Of a stretch of 64,000 nt of DNA, positions 9,594 through 19,366 are shown piece by piece. The stretch spans positions 86,211 through 150,210 of the forward strand of contig NZ_FNPV01000007.1 in NCBI RefSeq assembly GCF_900107405.1, in the 5' to 3' direction. How positions within the stretch are numbered: position 1 is the first letter of the stretch; the number at the start of each line of letters is the position of its first letter. The stretch comes from Tindallia californiensis. GTDB taxonomy: Bacteria; Bacillota; Clostridia; Peptostreptococcales; Tindalliaceae. The notes beneath the pieces were generated by a model. The model made no database searches, was not told where the DNA came from, and saw nothing but the letters and a program-made list of their open reading frames with translations. Position numbers and translations under genes: made by a program.

Positions 9594-9615
9594 GAACCCG
9601 GTTTTCACCGGGTTC
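9594..9615 (-). terminator. GC-rich hairpin between jag and mnmE
   Basis: GAACCCGGT/ACCGGGTTC pair perfectly over 9 bp with a 4-nt loop, just beyond the jag stop codon. On the minus strand it is followed by TTGTTGATAAAG rather than a long U-tract, so it is at best a weak terminator or a processing/stability element. Confidence 0.5.
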
Positions 9616-9639
9616 CTCTTAGAATGTGAATGCAATTGT

Positions 9640-10263
9640 TTATTTCTTTAATGCAATGGCTACTTTACGGTAAGGTTCTTCTCCCTCACTAAACGTCTGA
9701 ATTTTCGGTTCGCTCTGAAGAGCGGCATGAATGATTCTTCGTTCATAAGGGTTCATTGGTTCCAATACCATTTTTCTTCTGGTAGCTTTTACATTTTTAG
9801 CCATTTTATGAGCTAATCGAACAAGTGTTTCCTCTCTCTTCTGTCGATAATTTTCTGTGTCCATATGAACTTTCATATATTTATCACGTTGTTTATTAAC
9901 GACTAATGAGGTAAGGTACTGAATAGAATCTAAGGTTTGTCCTCTTTTTCCTATCACAACGCCCATATTCGGTCCGCTGAGTTCAATATCCATTTGATCA
10001 CTTTTAATCTTCATATCAATGGTCACATCTAAACTCATGGCTTCAAATAAAGATTGTAAAAATTGTTTAGTTACTTCTTCTGTCTGATCTTTCCGCTCTA
10101 ATTCCACTTCAGCTTCTTTGCTTCCAAAAACACCTAAAAATCCTTTATAAGGTACTTCAAGAATTTTTACTTCCACATCGTCACGGGAGCAACCTAACTC
10201 TTTCAATCCGTTTTCTACAGCTTCTTCAATCGTCTTTCCAGTTGCATGTACTTTTTGGATCAC
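9640..10263 (-). CDS. jag: RNA-binding protein Jag (KhpB/EloR)
   Basis: 207 residues with the three expected modules: Jag_N (about 1-50, IQKVHATGKTIEEAVENGLKELG), a KH domain (about 70-145, with the GxxG loop VIGKRGQT), and an R3H domain at the C-terminus (NPYERRIIHAAL). It is a cytoplasmic RNA-binding protein linked in other Firmicutes to cell elongation and division. It starts at GTG 10263 with a GGAAGTG site and overlaps the yidC stop by 4 nt, so translation is probably coupled to the membrane insertase gene. This order is conserved across Firmicutes. Confidence 0.94.
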   Translation of the reverse strand: MIQKVHATGKTIEEAVENGLKELGCSRDDVEVKILEVPYKGFLGVFGSKEAEVELERKDQTEEVTKQFLQSLFEAMSLDVTIDMKIKSDQMDIELSGPNMGVVIGKRGQTLDSIQYLTSLVVNKQRDKYMKVHMDTENYRQKREETLVRLAHKMAKNVKATRRKMVLEPMNPYERRIIHAALQSEPKIQTFSEGEEPYRKVAIALKK

Positions 10264-10982
10264 GAGGCTTCACTTCCTTTACCGGTAGATAAGGGGGTGG
10301 GTCGGTTAATGATCAATTGCTGTGCCGTCTGGAATAAATTGCTTACCACCCAATACAAAATTAAACCATTCGGAAATTGCATCGACATATAAATAAGCAT
10401 TAAAGGAAAGAAATAAAGCATCATCTTTTGCATCGATTCCTGTTGTGGATTTCCGCCACCTTTATTGGCCGCCTGCATGGTTTTACTGGAAAGATAGGTG
10501 GTCGCTCCTGCTAATAAAGGCATAATCATTTCAGGAATCATTGATGCTGAGAATTCACTGAAGACAATATTAGGAGTTGCGGAAATATCTTCTATCCATA
10601 AAAATCCTTGTTGAACCATTTCAGGTGTAAAGCCGTAATCGGCTGGTACTCTTAAGACAGTAAATAGACCAATAATAATTGGAAATTGAATAAGCAGAGG
10701 TAAACAACCACCAGCTGGGTTAACATTATGTTCTTTATATAACTCCATCACTTTTTGGTTCATTTTCTCTTTATCGTTTTTATATTGCTTTTGTAGTTCT
10801 TTGATTTTTGGTTGGATATCTTGCATTTTTTTCATCGACTTGGTCTGTTTCACCGTAAGGGGAATTAAAACAAGCTTCACCAAAATCGTAAAAATAACAA
10901 TGGAAATTCCATAATCACCAACTACACCATACACAAGATGTAACAGCTGACTTAAGGGTTCAGCGAAAAATCTCAAAATCAT
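10260..10982 (-). CDS. yidC: Membrane protein insertase YidC/OxaA
   Basis: Inserts proteins into the cytoplasmic membrane, alone or with SecYEG. About 240 residues with five hydrophobic helices and no large N-terminal periplasmic domain, as in Gram-positive versions. Family landmarks include VKLVLIPLTVKQTKSMKKMQ with its hydrophilic-groove Arg/Lys region, and NPAGGCLPLLIQFPIIIGLF. Start choice is not settled. The GGAGG is only 2 nt from ATG 10982, is 8 nt from an in-frame TTG at 10976, and overlaps an upstream TTG at 10991; on spacing the TTG at 10976 may be the real one. The C-terminal tail is short. Coupled to jag downstream. Confidence 0.93.
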   Translation of the reverse strand: MILRFFAEPLSQLLHLVYGVVGDYGISIVIFTILVKLVLIPLTVKQTKSMKKMQDIQPKIKELQKQYKNDKEKMNQKVMELYKEHNVNPAGGCLPLLIQFPIIIGLFTVLRVPADYGFTPEMVQQGFLWIEDISATPNIVFSEFSASMIPEMIMPLLAGATTYLSSKTMQAANKGGGNPQQESMQKMMLYFFPLMLIYMSMQFPNGLILYWVVSNLFQTAQQLIINRPTPLSTGKGSEAS

Positions 10983-10991
10983 AACCTCCAA

Positions 10992-11160
10992 TATTCAATA
11001 TACCTTCTTTAATACCTTTTCAATATCTTTATTAATATCTTCTTTTTTACCTAAAGGCTCCTATTAATGAGTCTCATTAACTTACTCTCATTATTTGCTC
11101 TTATTAACTTCTTTTATTTAACTGCTCTACTAACTGCTTTATTAACTGCTTTTATATCTA
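10992..11160. repeat. AT-rich low-complexity spacer with degenerate TTAACTGCT units
   Basis: Between yidC and yidD lies pyrimidine-rich sequence with imperfect short repeats (variants of TTTAATACC/TTAATATC at 10999-11050 and ATTAACTGCTTTT near 11108-11155). The small open frames crossing it are biased by composition and have no Shine-Dalgarno. I see no gene here. Confidence 0.5.
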
Positions 11161-11385
11161 TTACTTTTTGCCAGGTACCCGGTCCACTCCTCCTGAATGA
11201 CATGGATGACATTTTGAGAGACGTTTTAGGGTTAACCATGTTCCTTTCAAAAACCCATGAATTTCATAAGCTTCCAGACTGTACTGAGAGCAGGTAGGAT
11301 AAAAGCGACAGACGCTTCCTGTTAGTGGTGATATGTAACGCTGATATCCTTTAATAAGGAAAATGACTATCCGCTTTATCCACAA
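11161..11385 (-). CDS. yidD: Membrane protein insertion efficiency factor YidD
   Basis: 74 residues. A small inner-face membrane-associated protein that assists YidC-dependent insertion. The family core is plain: [36 protein letters not shown], with the conserved Cys residues of FYPTCSQY, then [13 protein letters not shown] at the end. The probable start is TTG 11385, since no ATG lies in frame and an AGGTG is 8 nt upstream. It lies between rnpA and yidC as in most bacteria. Confidence 0.95.
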   Translation of the reverse strand: MWIKRIVIFLIKGYQRYISPLTGSVCRFYPTCSQYSLEAYEIHGFLKGTWLTLKRLSKCHPCHSGGVDRVPGKK

Positions 11386-11434
11386 TTAGGTAACACCTGC
11401 TTTCATCAGTTCAATCCTTATCCATGATCCTTTT

Positions 11435-11812
11435 TTATTCTGCAGATCCTTTTTCCATCGATTTTTTTGAGGATCGATTTTTCGAAAAGAAAGTTCTGTT
11501 CAGAAGATGTGTAACGGCTTTTTGCAGCGTGTGGTAATCTGCTTCACTGCAGCTTATACGAGCTATCCATACCAAATCATAGCCCTTGGGCAGCTGGTCA
11601 CCCTTTTCCCGTAATATTTCTTTTAGCCGTCGTTTTACTTTGTTCCGTACCACACTTTTTCCGACTTTTTTTGATACCGTAATGCCTATTCGTGTTTCTA
11701 CCTGTGGATTTTTTCGATAGTAAAGGACTAAGTTACGGTTCGCCACCGATTTTCCTTTTTGATAAATCGTACGAAATTCTTTGTTCTTTTTAATAGTCGG
11801 GACGGGTTTCAC
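11435..11812 (-). CDS. rnpA: Ribonuclease P protein component
   Basis: 125 residues. The protein subunit of RNase P, which helps the catalytic RNA remove 5' leaders of pre-tRNAs. The family signature is present: SKKVGKSVVRNKVKRRLKEIL (the RNR motif region), preceded by NRNLVLYYRKN. Very basic, with a C-terminal tail of Lys/Ser. It starts at GTG 11812 with a GGGAGG site 7-8 nt upstream. It lies about 100 bp downstream of rpmH and is presumably cotranscribed. Confidence 0.95.
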   Translation of the reverse strand: MKPVPTIKKNKEFRTIYQKGKSVANRNLVLYYRKNPQVETRIGITVSKKVGKSVVRNKVKRRLKEILREKGDQLPKGYDLVWIARISCSEADYHTLQKAVTHLLNRTFFSKNRSSKKSMEKGSAE

Positions 11813-11912
11813 TTTATTTCCTCCCTCCCGCTGAAAGTATTCTTTTCATTCTATAGAGATAAATCTTATCTAGAGATAAATCCCATACAGAAAAAGGCCA
11901 CATCCCGCGGCC

Positions 11913-12047
11913 TTATGCAGTCAGCACTTTTCTTCCTCTTCTTCTTCTGTTTCTTAATATATTTCTTCCGCTCTTTGTTCTCATTCTTTTCCGGAAGCCA
12001 TGCTCTTTACTTCTTTGTCTTCTTTTTGGCTGGTAAGTTCTTTTCAC
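11913..12047 (-). CDS. rpmH: 50S ribosomal protein L34
   Basis: A 44-residue very basic protein, short enough to be easily missed. It reads [20 protein letters not shown] and ends GRKVLTA, the unmistakable L34 pattern. The start codon is GTG at 12045-12047 with an AAGGGGGTG Shine-Dalgarno 8 nt upstream. It is the first gene of the leftward origin-flanking operon, read from the promoter at 12134-12162. Classic rpmH-rnpA pairing next to dnaA. Confidence 0.97.
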   Translation of the reverse strand: MKRTYQPKRRQRSKEHGFRKRMRTKSGRNILRNRRRRGRKVLTA

Positions 12048-12133
12048 CGTGAATGCACCCCCTTTACATCTGGTCAGCGGCGAAGGATAAAATCCACATA
12101 AACAACTGATGAATCAGACACTGATACACATAG

Positions 12134-12162
12134 ATTATAACGATATCCTATTCTAGTGTCAA
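12134..12162 (-). promoter_or_regulatory. Consensus sigma-A promoter of rpmH
   Basis: On the minus strand, TTGACA (12157-12162) and TATAAT (12134-12139) are separated by exactly 17 bp: a perfect housekeeping promoter. Transcription would start near 12127, about 80 nt upstream of the rpmH GTG. Confidence 0.9.
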
Positions 12163-12179
12163 GAAAAGAAAACTGTGGA

Positions 12180-12578
12180 AAAGTAAGTCCACAAAAAATG
12201 TGGAAAAAAATTTTTACTCAAGTAAATGTGGATAAACCATAAAAAAATTAATGTGTTTCATGAATAAATGTGGATAAATTCCTTGATTTATGTAGCTTTA
12301 AGAATTAAAATGAATTTTGTCATTTTATTCATACTTATCCACAGGGTGTGGATAAAATTGTGGGTAAATAAGCTATCCTGCTGATAAAAACTCATTATCA
12401 AAAAAGAAACAGAAAATATGTTTTGTGGATAAAGGCTTATTTGCTATCTTTCGCCACTCTTTATATAATAGGACTCATCAACAAGATTTTAACAATTAAT
12501 CCACAGAGTTATACACAAATTCACAGGCAAATAACTTTGCGGGTTTATTATTATGGAAAGCTACAGGAGGTTTACAGC
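12180..12578. other. oriC, left cluster of DnaA boxes upstream of dnaA
   Basis: Exact TTATCCACA boxes (either strand) lie at 12227-12235, 12269-12277, 12335-12343, 12347-12355 and 12424-12432. TTATACACA lies at 12509-12517 and a weaker TGTGGGTAA at 12359-12367. The boxes at 12335 and 12347 face each other across 3 bp. Gene direction switches from left to right here (rpmH leftward, dnaA rightward), as expected at a replication origin. The region is very AT-rich and contains the dnaA promoter. Confidence 0.92.
12441..12469 (+). promoter_or_regulatory. Candidate dnaA promoter
   Basis: TTGCTA (12441-12446) and TATAAT (12464-12469) are spaced by 17 bp. An exact DnaA box (12424-12432) sits just upstream of the -35 and another (TTATACACA, 12509-12517) lies in the leader, a layout fitting DnaA autorepression. 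A second candidate, TTGATT-17-TAAAAT, lies at 12283-12311. Confidence 0.7.
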
Positions 12579-13973
12579 ATGGATCAGCAGTTATCACAGA
12601 TATGGGACGAAACACTTAGTGTCATTGAACAGGAAGTGACCGGTGTTAGTTTTGATACCTGGATTAAAGTCATCGAACCTTTAAGGGTACAGGACGATGC
12701 AAATCAAATTATTTTTCGTGCCCCCAATCAGTTTATTAAAAATATTTTAAGTGACCGTTATCTCATCCTAATCAAAAATGCCATCAAAGAGGTGACATCC
12801 TGTTCTTATGACGTGGTTTTTCAGCTCCCTGATGAAGTGAAAACAGTTGATAGCACAACCTTAGTTACTAATACAGAAGAAGAAAAAACAGGAAACAATC
12901 AATCTTCCACAGAGAAAACTCAAACAGCCACAACGATTCAGACAGCTAACAATAATCTTAACCCCAAGTATATTTTTGATACCTTTGTGGTTGGTAACAG
13001 TAACCGTTTTGCTCATGCCGCATCGGTAGCTGTCTCTGAGGCACCAGCAAAAGCCTATAATCCCCTCTTTATTTATGGAGGTGTCGGCTTAGGAAAAACG
13101 CATCTGATGCATGCCATTGGCCATCACATCTTACAAAGTAATAAACAAATGAAAGTTTTTTATTCATCTTCAGAAACCTTTACCAATGAACTGATAAATT
13201 CAATCCGGGATGATAAAAACATTGAATTTCGAAATAAATATCGAAATGTGGATGTATTACTGATTGATGATATCCAGTTTATTGCTAATAAAGAAAGAAC
13301 CCAGGAAGAGTTTTTCCACACTTTTAATGCCCTTCACCAATATAATAAACAAATTATTATTTCCAGTGACCGACCACCAAAAGAAATCCCTACTTTGGAA
13401 GAAAGGCTTCGAAGTCGATTTGAATGGGGTTTAATTGCCGATATTCAACCGCCGGATTATGAAACAAGGATTGCCATCCTGCGAAAAAAAGCTCATTTAG
13501 AACAATTAAATGTTTCTGATGATGTTTTACTCTTTATTGCTAAAAAAATACAATCCAATATCCGGGAGTTAGAAGGAGCCTTAAACCGAATCGTAGTCCA
13601 TTGCAAACTTAATAATAATGAACTGAATATTGATACCGCCAGTCGTATTATTAATGAAGTCTTCACTACTCAGTCAAAACAGATTAATGTAGGATTTATT
13701 AAAGAATATATTTCTAATCAATATAGCATCAAAGCAGAAGATCTAGATTCTACCAAACGTACTCGTTCTATTGCTTTTCCCAGACAAATCGCCATGTATT
13801 TAACCAGAGAACTGACCGATTTATCTTTACCTAAAATAGGTAAAGAATTTGGTAATCGGGATCATACAACAGTGATGCATGCCCATGATAAAATTGTCAA
13901 AGAAATGGAAAAAGATGATCGCTTAAAACAACGGGTTGAAGAAATGTTAAGAGAAATAAAAGGTGGGGATTAA
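12579..13973 (+). CDS. dnaA: Chromosomal replication initiator protein DnaA
   Basis: 464 residues. It binds DnaA boxes, melts oriC and helps load the replicative helicase. Domain I is at about 1-90 ([30 protein letters not shown]), with a variable linker rich in T/N/Q to about 125. The AAA+ domain follows, with Walker [17 protein letters not shown], Walker [11 protein letters not shown], and sensor 1 [11 protein letters not shown]. Domain IV is at the C-terminus with the box-recognition helix [12 protein letters not shown] start it at ATG 12579, 8 nt after CAGGAGG, giving the family N-terminus; a longer in-frame opening from 12423 runs through the origin and is not expected to be translated. 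Confidence 0.98.
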   Translation: MDQQLSQIWDETLSVIEQEVTGVSFDTWIKVIEPLRVQDDANQIIFRAPNQFIKNILSDRYLILIKNAIKEVTSCSYDVVFQLPDEVKTVDSTTLVTNTEEEKTGNNQSSTEKTQTATTIQTANNNLNPKYIFDTFVVGNSNRFAHAASVAVSEAPAKAYNPLFIYGGVGLGKTHLMHAIGHHILQSNKQMKVFYSSSETFTNELINSIRDDKNIEFRNKYRNVDVLLIDDIQFIANKERTQEEFFHTFNALHQYNKQIIISSDRPPKEIPTLEERLRSRFEWGLIADIQPPDYETRIAILRKKAHLEQLNVSDDVLLFIAKKIQSNIRELEGALNRIVVHCKLNNNELNIDTASRIINEVFTTQSKQINVGFIKEYISNQYSIKAEDLDSTKRTRSIAFPRQIAMYLTRELTDLSLPKIGKEFGNRDHTTVMHAHDKIVKEMEKDDRLKQRVEEMLREIKGGD

Positions 13974-13984
13974 CCTATCCCCAT

Positions 13985-14243
13985 CACCATGTGTAAAAAA
14001 TGTGAAAAGGCTGTGGATAAATTGTGGATAAGTTTTTATCCATTAATTTTTTGCACCTGACTGTGGTAAATGTGGATAAAAAAACATTTTTTACACAAGT
14101 TTCTTCACAGGTCAAAACGTTGAAAAAACAAGATTTTGACCGGATCTTAAACAAATTCACAGGGCCTATTACTATGACTACTAACTTTTACTTTTTTGTT
14201 GTCTGTTCTTCGAGTTCCATATAATAAAAGGAGGTTATCCACA
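13985..14243. other. oriC, right cluster of DnaA boxes between dnaA and dnaN
   Basis: Exact boxes at 14012-14020, 14023-14031 and 14071-14079 share one orientation; one at 14235-14243 is reversed and lies between the dnaN Shine-Dalgarno and its start codon. The AT-rich stretch after 14079 (AAAAAACATTTTTTACACAAG) is the likeliest unwinding element. With the boxes upstream of dnaA this makes a bipartite origin like that of Bacillus subtilis. Unwinding is inferred from composition only. Confidence 0.88.
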
Positions 14244-15356
14244 ATGCGTTTCACCATCGATCAAAAGGACCTAATGAAAAGTTTATCTACGGTTCAAAAA
14301 GGCGTTTCCAGCAAAACAACCCTTCCTGTTCTGAAAGGTGTTTTCGTCGAAGCGTCAGAAAACTACTTGAAATTAGTCACGACAGATCTGGAAATAGGAA
14401 TTGAACATTTTGTTTCTGCAGAAGTGGAAGAAGATGGCATTTTTGTTGCTGATGCAAAGTTATTATCCTCTTATATAAGAAAACTACCTTCCCGACCAGT
14501 GACGTTTACGGTAGATGAACAGAATCAATTAACCATATCCTGTGACCATATTTCTTTCACGTTGCATTTACTGGAAAAAGAAGAGTTTCCGGAATTACCT
14601 ATTGTGATGGCGGAAAACTCTTTTACGATTCCACAGGAGTTATTTAAAAGCATGGTACACCAAACGGTATTTTGTGCCTCTCAGGATGAAACAAAACCTT
14701 CCCTGCTAGGGTTAAGAGTCGAATTAAAAGACCAGAACCTAAGGTTAATCGGTGTTGACGGGTTTCGGTTAGCTTATCGAAACAGTCCGGTAGAATCTGA
14801 TTTAGAAGAAGGTTTTACCATACCTGTAAAGGCCATGAATGAATTAATTCAGATTACAGGAGATACACCGTCTCCCATGCAGATTGCTTTTACGGATAAA
14901 CAAATTGTTTTCTCTCTGGACAATACAAAAATGATCTCCAGAAGAATTGAGAAAGCCTTTATTGAATATGAAAATATTTTGCCAAATGAACACGAAACCA
15001 GAATGGTTCTAAGAAAAGATGCCCTTCAAAGTGCGGTAGATCGTGCTTCTTTATTGGGAAGCGAAGGAAAAAGCAGCTTAATGAAATGGAACCTTGAAAA
15101 TGGTGAATTAATGATGTTTTCTCATACACAAACTGGTCAGATGAAAGAAAAGGTGACGGTGGAGCAAGAAGGAGATAATATGGAGATTGCTTTTAACGCC
15201 CGTTACTTAATGGACGCTTTACGAGTTATTGAAGAAGAAGAAATTGCCATTCATATCATTAATCACCGAAGCCCTGCACTTATTAAGCCGGTAGAAGGAG
15301 ATCACTATTTACACTTAGTTCTTCCTGTCAGAATGGCAACAACGGAAGAAGAATAA
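14244..15356 (+). CDS. dnaN: DNA polymerase III beta sliding clamp
   Basis: 370 residues, the usual size for the ring-forming clamp that tethers polymerase to DNA. Starts MRFTIDQKDLMKSLSTVQKG. The three repeated clamp folds can be followed, with SLLGLRVELKDQNLRLIGVDGFRLAYR in the middle and the hydrophobic partner-binding pocket ending in HLVLPVRM at the C-terminus. ATG 14244 follows AAAGGAGG; an upstream in-frame opening from 14196 is rejected because it lies in origin DNA. A DnaA box (14235-14243) touches the start codon, so DnaA bound there could repress dnaN transcription elongation. Confidence 0.97.
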   Translation: MRFTIDQKDLMKSLSTVQKGVSSKTTLPVLKGVFVEASENYLKLVTTDLEIGIEHFVSAEVEEDGIFVADAKLLSSYIRKLPSRPVTFTVDEQNQLTISCDHISFTLHLLEKEEFPELPIVMAENSFTIPQELFKSMVHQTVFCASQDETKPSLLGLRVELKDQNLRLIGVDGFRLAYRNSPVESDLEEGFTIPVKAMNELIQITGDTPSPMQIAFTDKQIVFSLDNTKMISRRIEKAFIEYENILPNEHETRMVLRKDALQSAVDRASLLGSEGKSSLMKWNLENGELMMFSHTQTGQMKEKVTVEQEGDNMEIAFNARYLMDALRVIEEEEIAIHIINHRSPALIKPVEGDHYLHLVLPVRMATTEEE

Positions 15357-15417
15357 ATAATGTGAATAGTATGAATAGTGTTCATTCGCATGCGGATTGA
15401 AAGAGGAGGGAGAAGGA

Positions 15418-15624
15418 ATGAAATCTTTTCAGATTGAAGGGGAATGGATAAAACTGGATCAATTACTGAAAGCGGCTGAAATAGTGGATAGTGGTGGTCA
15501 GGCAAAAATATTTATTAATGCTGGTATTGTCACCGTAAATGGAGAAATCGTATACCAGAGAGGGAAAAAAATATATCCTGGCGATGAAGTGACGGTAGAC
15601 CATCAACAGATCAAGATCACCTAA
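15418..15624 (+). CDS. yaaA: S4-domain RNA-binding protein YaaA/RlbA
   Basis: 68 residues comprising a single S4 RNA-binding fold: IKLDQLLKAAEIVDSGGQAK followed by INAGIVTVNGEIVYQRGKKI and the closing strand YPGDEVTV. It is the small protein found between dnaN and recF in Firmicutes, thought to act in ribosome assembly. ATG 15418 is preceded by GAGGAGGG; an upstream TTG at 15397 overlaps that site and is rejected. It lies 27 bp before recF, so cotranscribed. Confidence 0.93.
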   Translation: MKSFQIEGEWIKLDQLLKAAEIVDSGGQAKIFINAGIVTVNGEIVYQRGKKIYPGDEVTVDHQQIKIT

Positions 15625-15651
15625 AAGCCTGAAGAAAAAGAGGTGAATAGA

Positions 15652-16767
15652 TTGCTTCTGAACAGCGTTAAAATAAAAAATTATCGGAATTATGATCAGG
15701 AAGAAATGACATTTGGTCCTGGTCTGAATGTCTTTATTGGCGAAAATGCTCAAGGGAAGACTAATTTGCTGGAAGCTTTGTATTTATGTGCCACCCTTCG
15801 TTCCTTTCGAACCAGAAAAGATAGGGAATTAATAAAAAAAGAGGAAGATCAGGCTTATATTAAACTGGAAGTAAGCAGTCAAGAAGGCGAAAAAACCCTG
15901 GAAATGCTGTTAAAAAAAGATCAGAAGAAAAGGGTTAAGAAGAATGGCTTAAGCGTGACATCAATTAGCGATTTATTAGGAACGGTGAAAGCCGTTCTTT
16001 TTTCGCCGGAAGACCTTAAAATTGTTAAAGACAGCCCTTTGGAAAGAAGACAGTTTATGGATAGCGAAATCATTCAAACCTCACCACGTTATTATCACAG
16101 CCTTAAAAGCTACCAAAAAATAGTAAAGCAACGAAATCAATTACTTAAAAAAATGGATGTCAACGAAGAACAACTTATGGTGTGGGATCAGCAATTATCC
16201 GAATATGCCAGTATGGTTCTACAGTTGCGACACCAATTTTTATCAGAATTATTAGCCTTGGCAAAACCAATTCATCAAGCAATAACGGAAGGAAAAGAAG
16301 CTTTAGATCTGGAATACAGTCCGGGGATAAAATTACCAAAGGATTGGTATCGCTATGCACAAGTGGATTTAAGGGATTATATTCAAGGGGAAATGGAAAG
16401 GTACCGAAAAAAGGACCTTTACCATCGGACAACACATTTAGGCCCTCATCGGGATGATATTCATTTTATGATTAATGGGATGGAAGTAAGGCGATTTGGA
16501 TCACAGGGACAAAAAAGAACCGTCGTTTTATCCCTTAAATTGGCGGTACTAGAATGGGTAAAAAAAGAATCTGGCGAATATCCTGTATTGATGTTAGATG
16601 ATGTCACCAGTGAATTGGATCATAAACGTCAAGAATATTTACTGCATTATCTAAAACCAATACAAACCTTTATCACGACCACTCATTTTGATGAAAAAAT
16701 GAAAAAAAATTCTGAAGGTAGCTTTTTTTTGATTCAAGATGGAAAAATAAAGAAAAAAACATGGTAA
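15652..16767 (+). CDS. recF: DNA replication and repair protein RecF
   Basis: About 371 residues. An SMC-like ATPase that binds gapped DNA and helps load RecA through RecO/RecR. The N-terminus LLLNSVKIKNYRNYD leads to Walker A GENAQGKTNLLEALYL. The signature GSQGQKRTVVLSLKLA and Walker B VLMLDDVTSELD lie in the C-terminal third. I prefer TTG 15652, 6 nt after AGAGGTG; GTG 15643 overlaps that Shine-Dalgarno. The stop is followed within 3 nt by the left hairpin of a folded-back repeat element, which may terminate the transcript. Confidence 0.95.
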   Translation: MLLNSVKIKNYRNYDQEEMTFGPGLNVFIGENAQGKTNLLEALYLCATLRSFRTRKDRELIKKEEDQAYIKLEVSSQEGEKTLEMLLKKDQKKRVKKNGLSVTSISDLLGTVKAVLFSPEDLKIVKDSPLERRQFMDSEIIQTSPRYYHSLKSYQKIVKQRNQLLKKMDVNEEQLMVWDQQLSEYASMVLQLRHQFLSELLALAKPIHQAITEGKEALDLEYSPGIKLPKDWYRYAQVDLRDYIQGEMERYRKKDLYHRTTHLGPHRDDIHFMINGMEVRRFGSQGQKRTVVLSLKLAVLEWVKKESGEYPVLMLDDVTSELDHKRQEYLLHYLKPIQTFITTTHFDEKMKKNSEGSFFLIQDGKIKKKTW

Positions 16768-16770
16768 ATT

Positions 16771-17035
16771 AGCTTTCCTTCCGGAAAGCTTAGACTGAAG
16801 ACAAATTATGTAGACATGGTAATTTGAGGCGAGGACATCTAACAAAGAGCTTGTATGTGTTTTTCGAAAAAGAGAGAAAACCGGTAGAAATCCTTGTTTG
16901 AAAAGAGTACCCGCAGGGCACGAGTGAGTTTGGATTTCTGTTTTCGACCTTTCGACCAAAACACACAAGATCGTAGTGTTATAACCGAGTTCAAATTACT
17001 TTGTCTACAACCTGCAGCTTTCCTTCCGGAAAGCT
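16771..17035. mobile_element. 265-bp MITE-like folded-back element between recF and remB
   Basis: Both ends carry the same 20-bp hairpin AGCTTTCCTTCCGGAAAGCT (16771-16790 and 17016-17035). Inside them the left and right halves are long imperfect inverted repeats of each other. TGTAGACA, GTAATTTGA, CTTGT-TGTGTTTT, TCGAAA and AGAAATCC appear on the left in this order and again on the reverse complement of the right, leaving a centre with ACCC-GCA-GGGC. No coding capacity is convincing and no target-site duplication is visible. It could be a miniature inverted-repeat element or a structured RNA/intergenic repeat. Origin by insertion is inferred. Confidence 0.7.
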
Positions 17036-17108
17036 TTCCAAAAATCAACAAAAACGATATAATGAATATGTTAAGGACAATTCAAAGAGGAGTTGATCCC
17101 TATTCGCT

Positions 17109-17393
17109 ATGTATTTACATATTGGAGATAATTTATTGGTCCGAAAAAAAGAAATCATCGCCATTATGGACATTCGAAAAATAAGTCATGCAGAAAAATC
17201 AACACTGACTTGTTTTCATAAAGGTGATGAATCTGTTAAATCTTTGGTTATTTTATCACCTTCTTTAACAAGACAAAAAAAAAGAAACCAACGAGGGCAA
17301 CAGAAGAGGAAGGATCAACAAGGACCAGAGCATATTGTGCTGGTTTCTTCTATTTCGCCAATGACCTTAAAAGACCGTGTTTCCAATAGTTAA
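17109..17393 (+). CDS. remB: DUF370/RemB-like protein (YaaB)
   Basis: 94 residues. The N-terminus MYLHIGDNLLVRKKEIIAIMDI is the DUF370/RemA-RemB pattern, and the position between recF and gyrB is that of Bacillus yaaB (remB), a regulator linked to biofilm-matrix genes. After the core the tail is basic and repetitive (RQKKRNQRGQQKRKDQQG) and longer than usual. The only Shine-Dalgarno-like sequence, GAGGAG (17087-17092), is 16 nt from ATG 17109, unusually far; no alternative ATG/GTG/TTG fits because a stop codon lies at 17094. Regulation of matrix genes is known only for relatives. Confidence 0.85.
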   Translation: MYLHIGDNLLVRKKEIIAIMDIRKISHAEKSTLTCFHKGDESVKSLVILSPSLTRQKKRNQRGQQKRKDQQGPEHIVLVSSISPMTLKDRVSNS

Positions 17394-19349
<1,956 letters not shown>

Positions 19350-19366
19350 GAGGGGGATAATAGGCG

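Noticed and set aside
11067-11297. Plus-strand ORF opposite yidD
   Set aside because: It is antisense to yidD and extends into low-complexity Leu/Thr-rich repeat sequence without a ribosome site.
12423-12578. A 52-codon N-terminal extension of dnaA
   Set aside because: It reads through DnaA boxes and the promoter; the family N-terminus and an AGGAGG site place the start at 12579.
16771-17035. Complete insertion sequence
   Set aside because: Too short, no transposase and no target-site duplication that I can see; at most a MITE-like element.
16839-17184. Overlapping open frames on both strands in the recF-remB gap
   Set aside because: They fall inside the 265-bp inverted-repeat element, lack Shine-Dalgarno sites and mirror each other as expected for translated inverted repeats.
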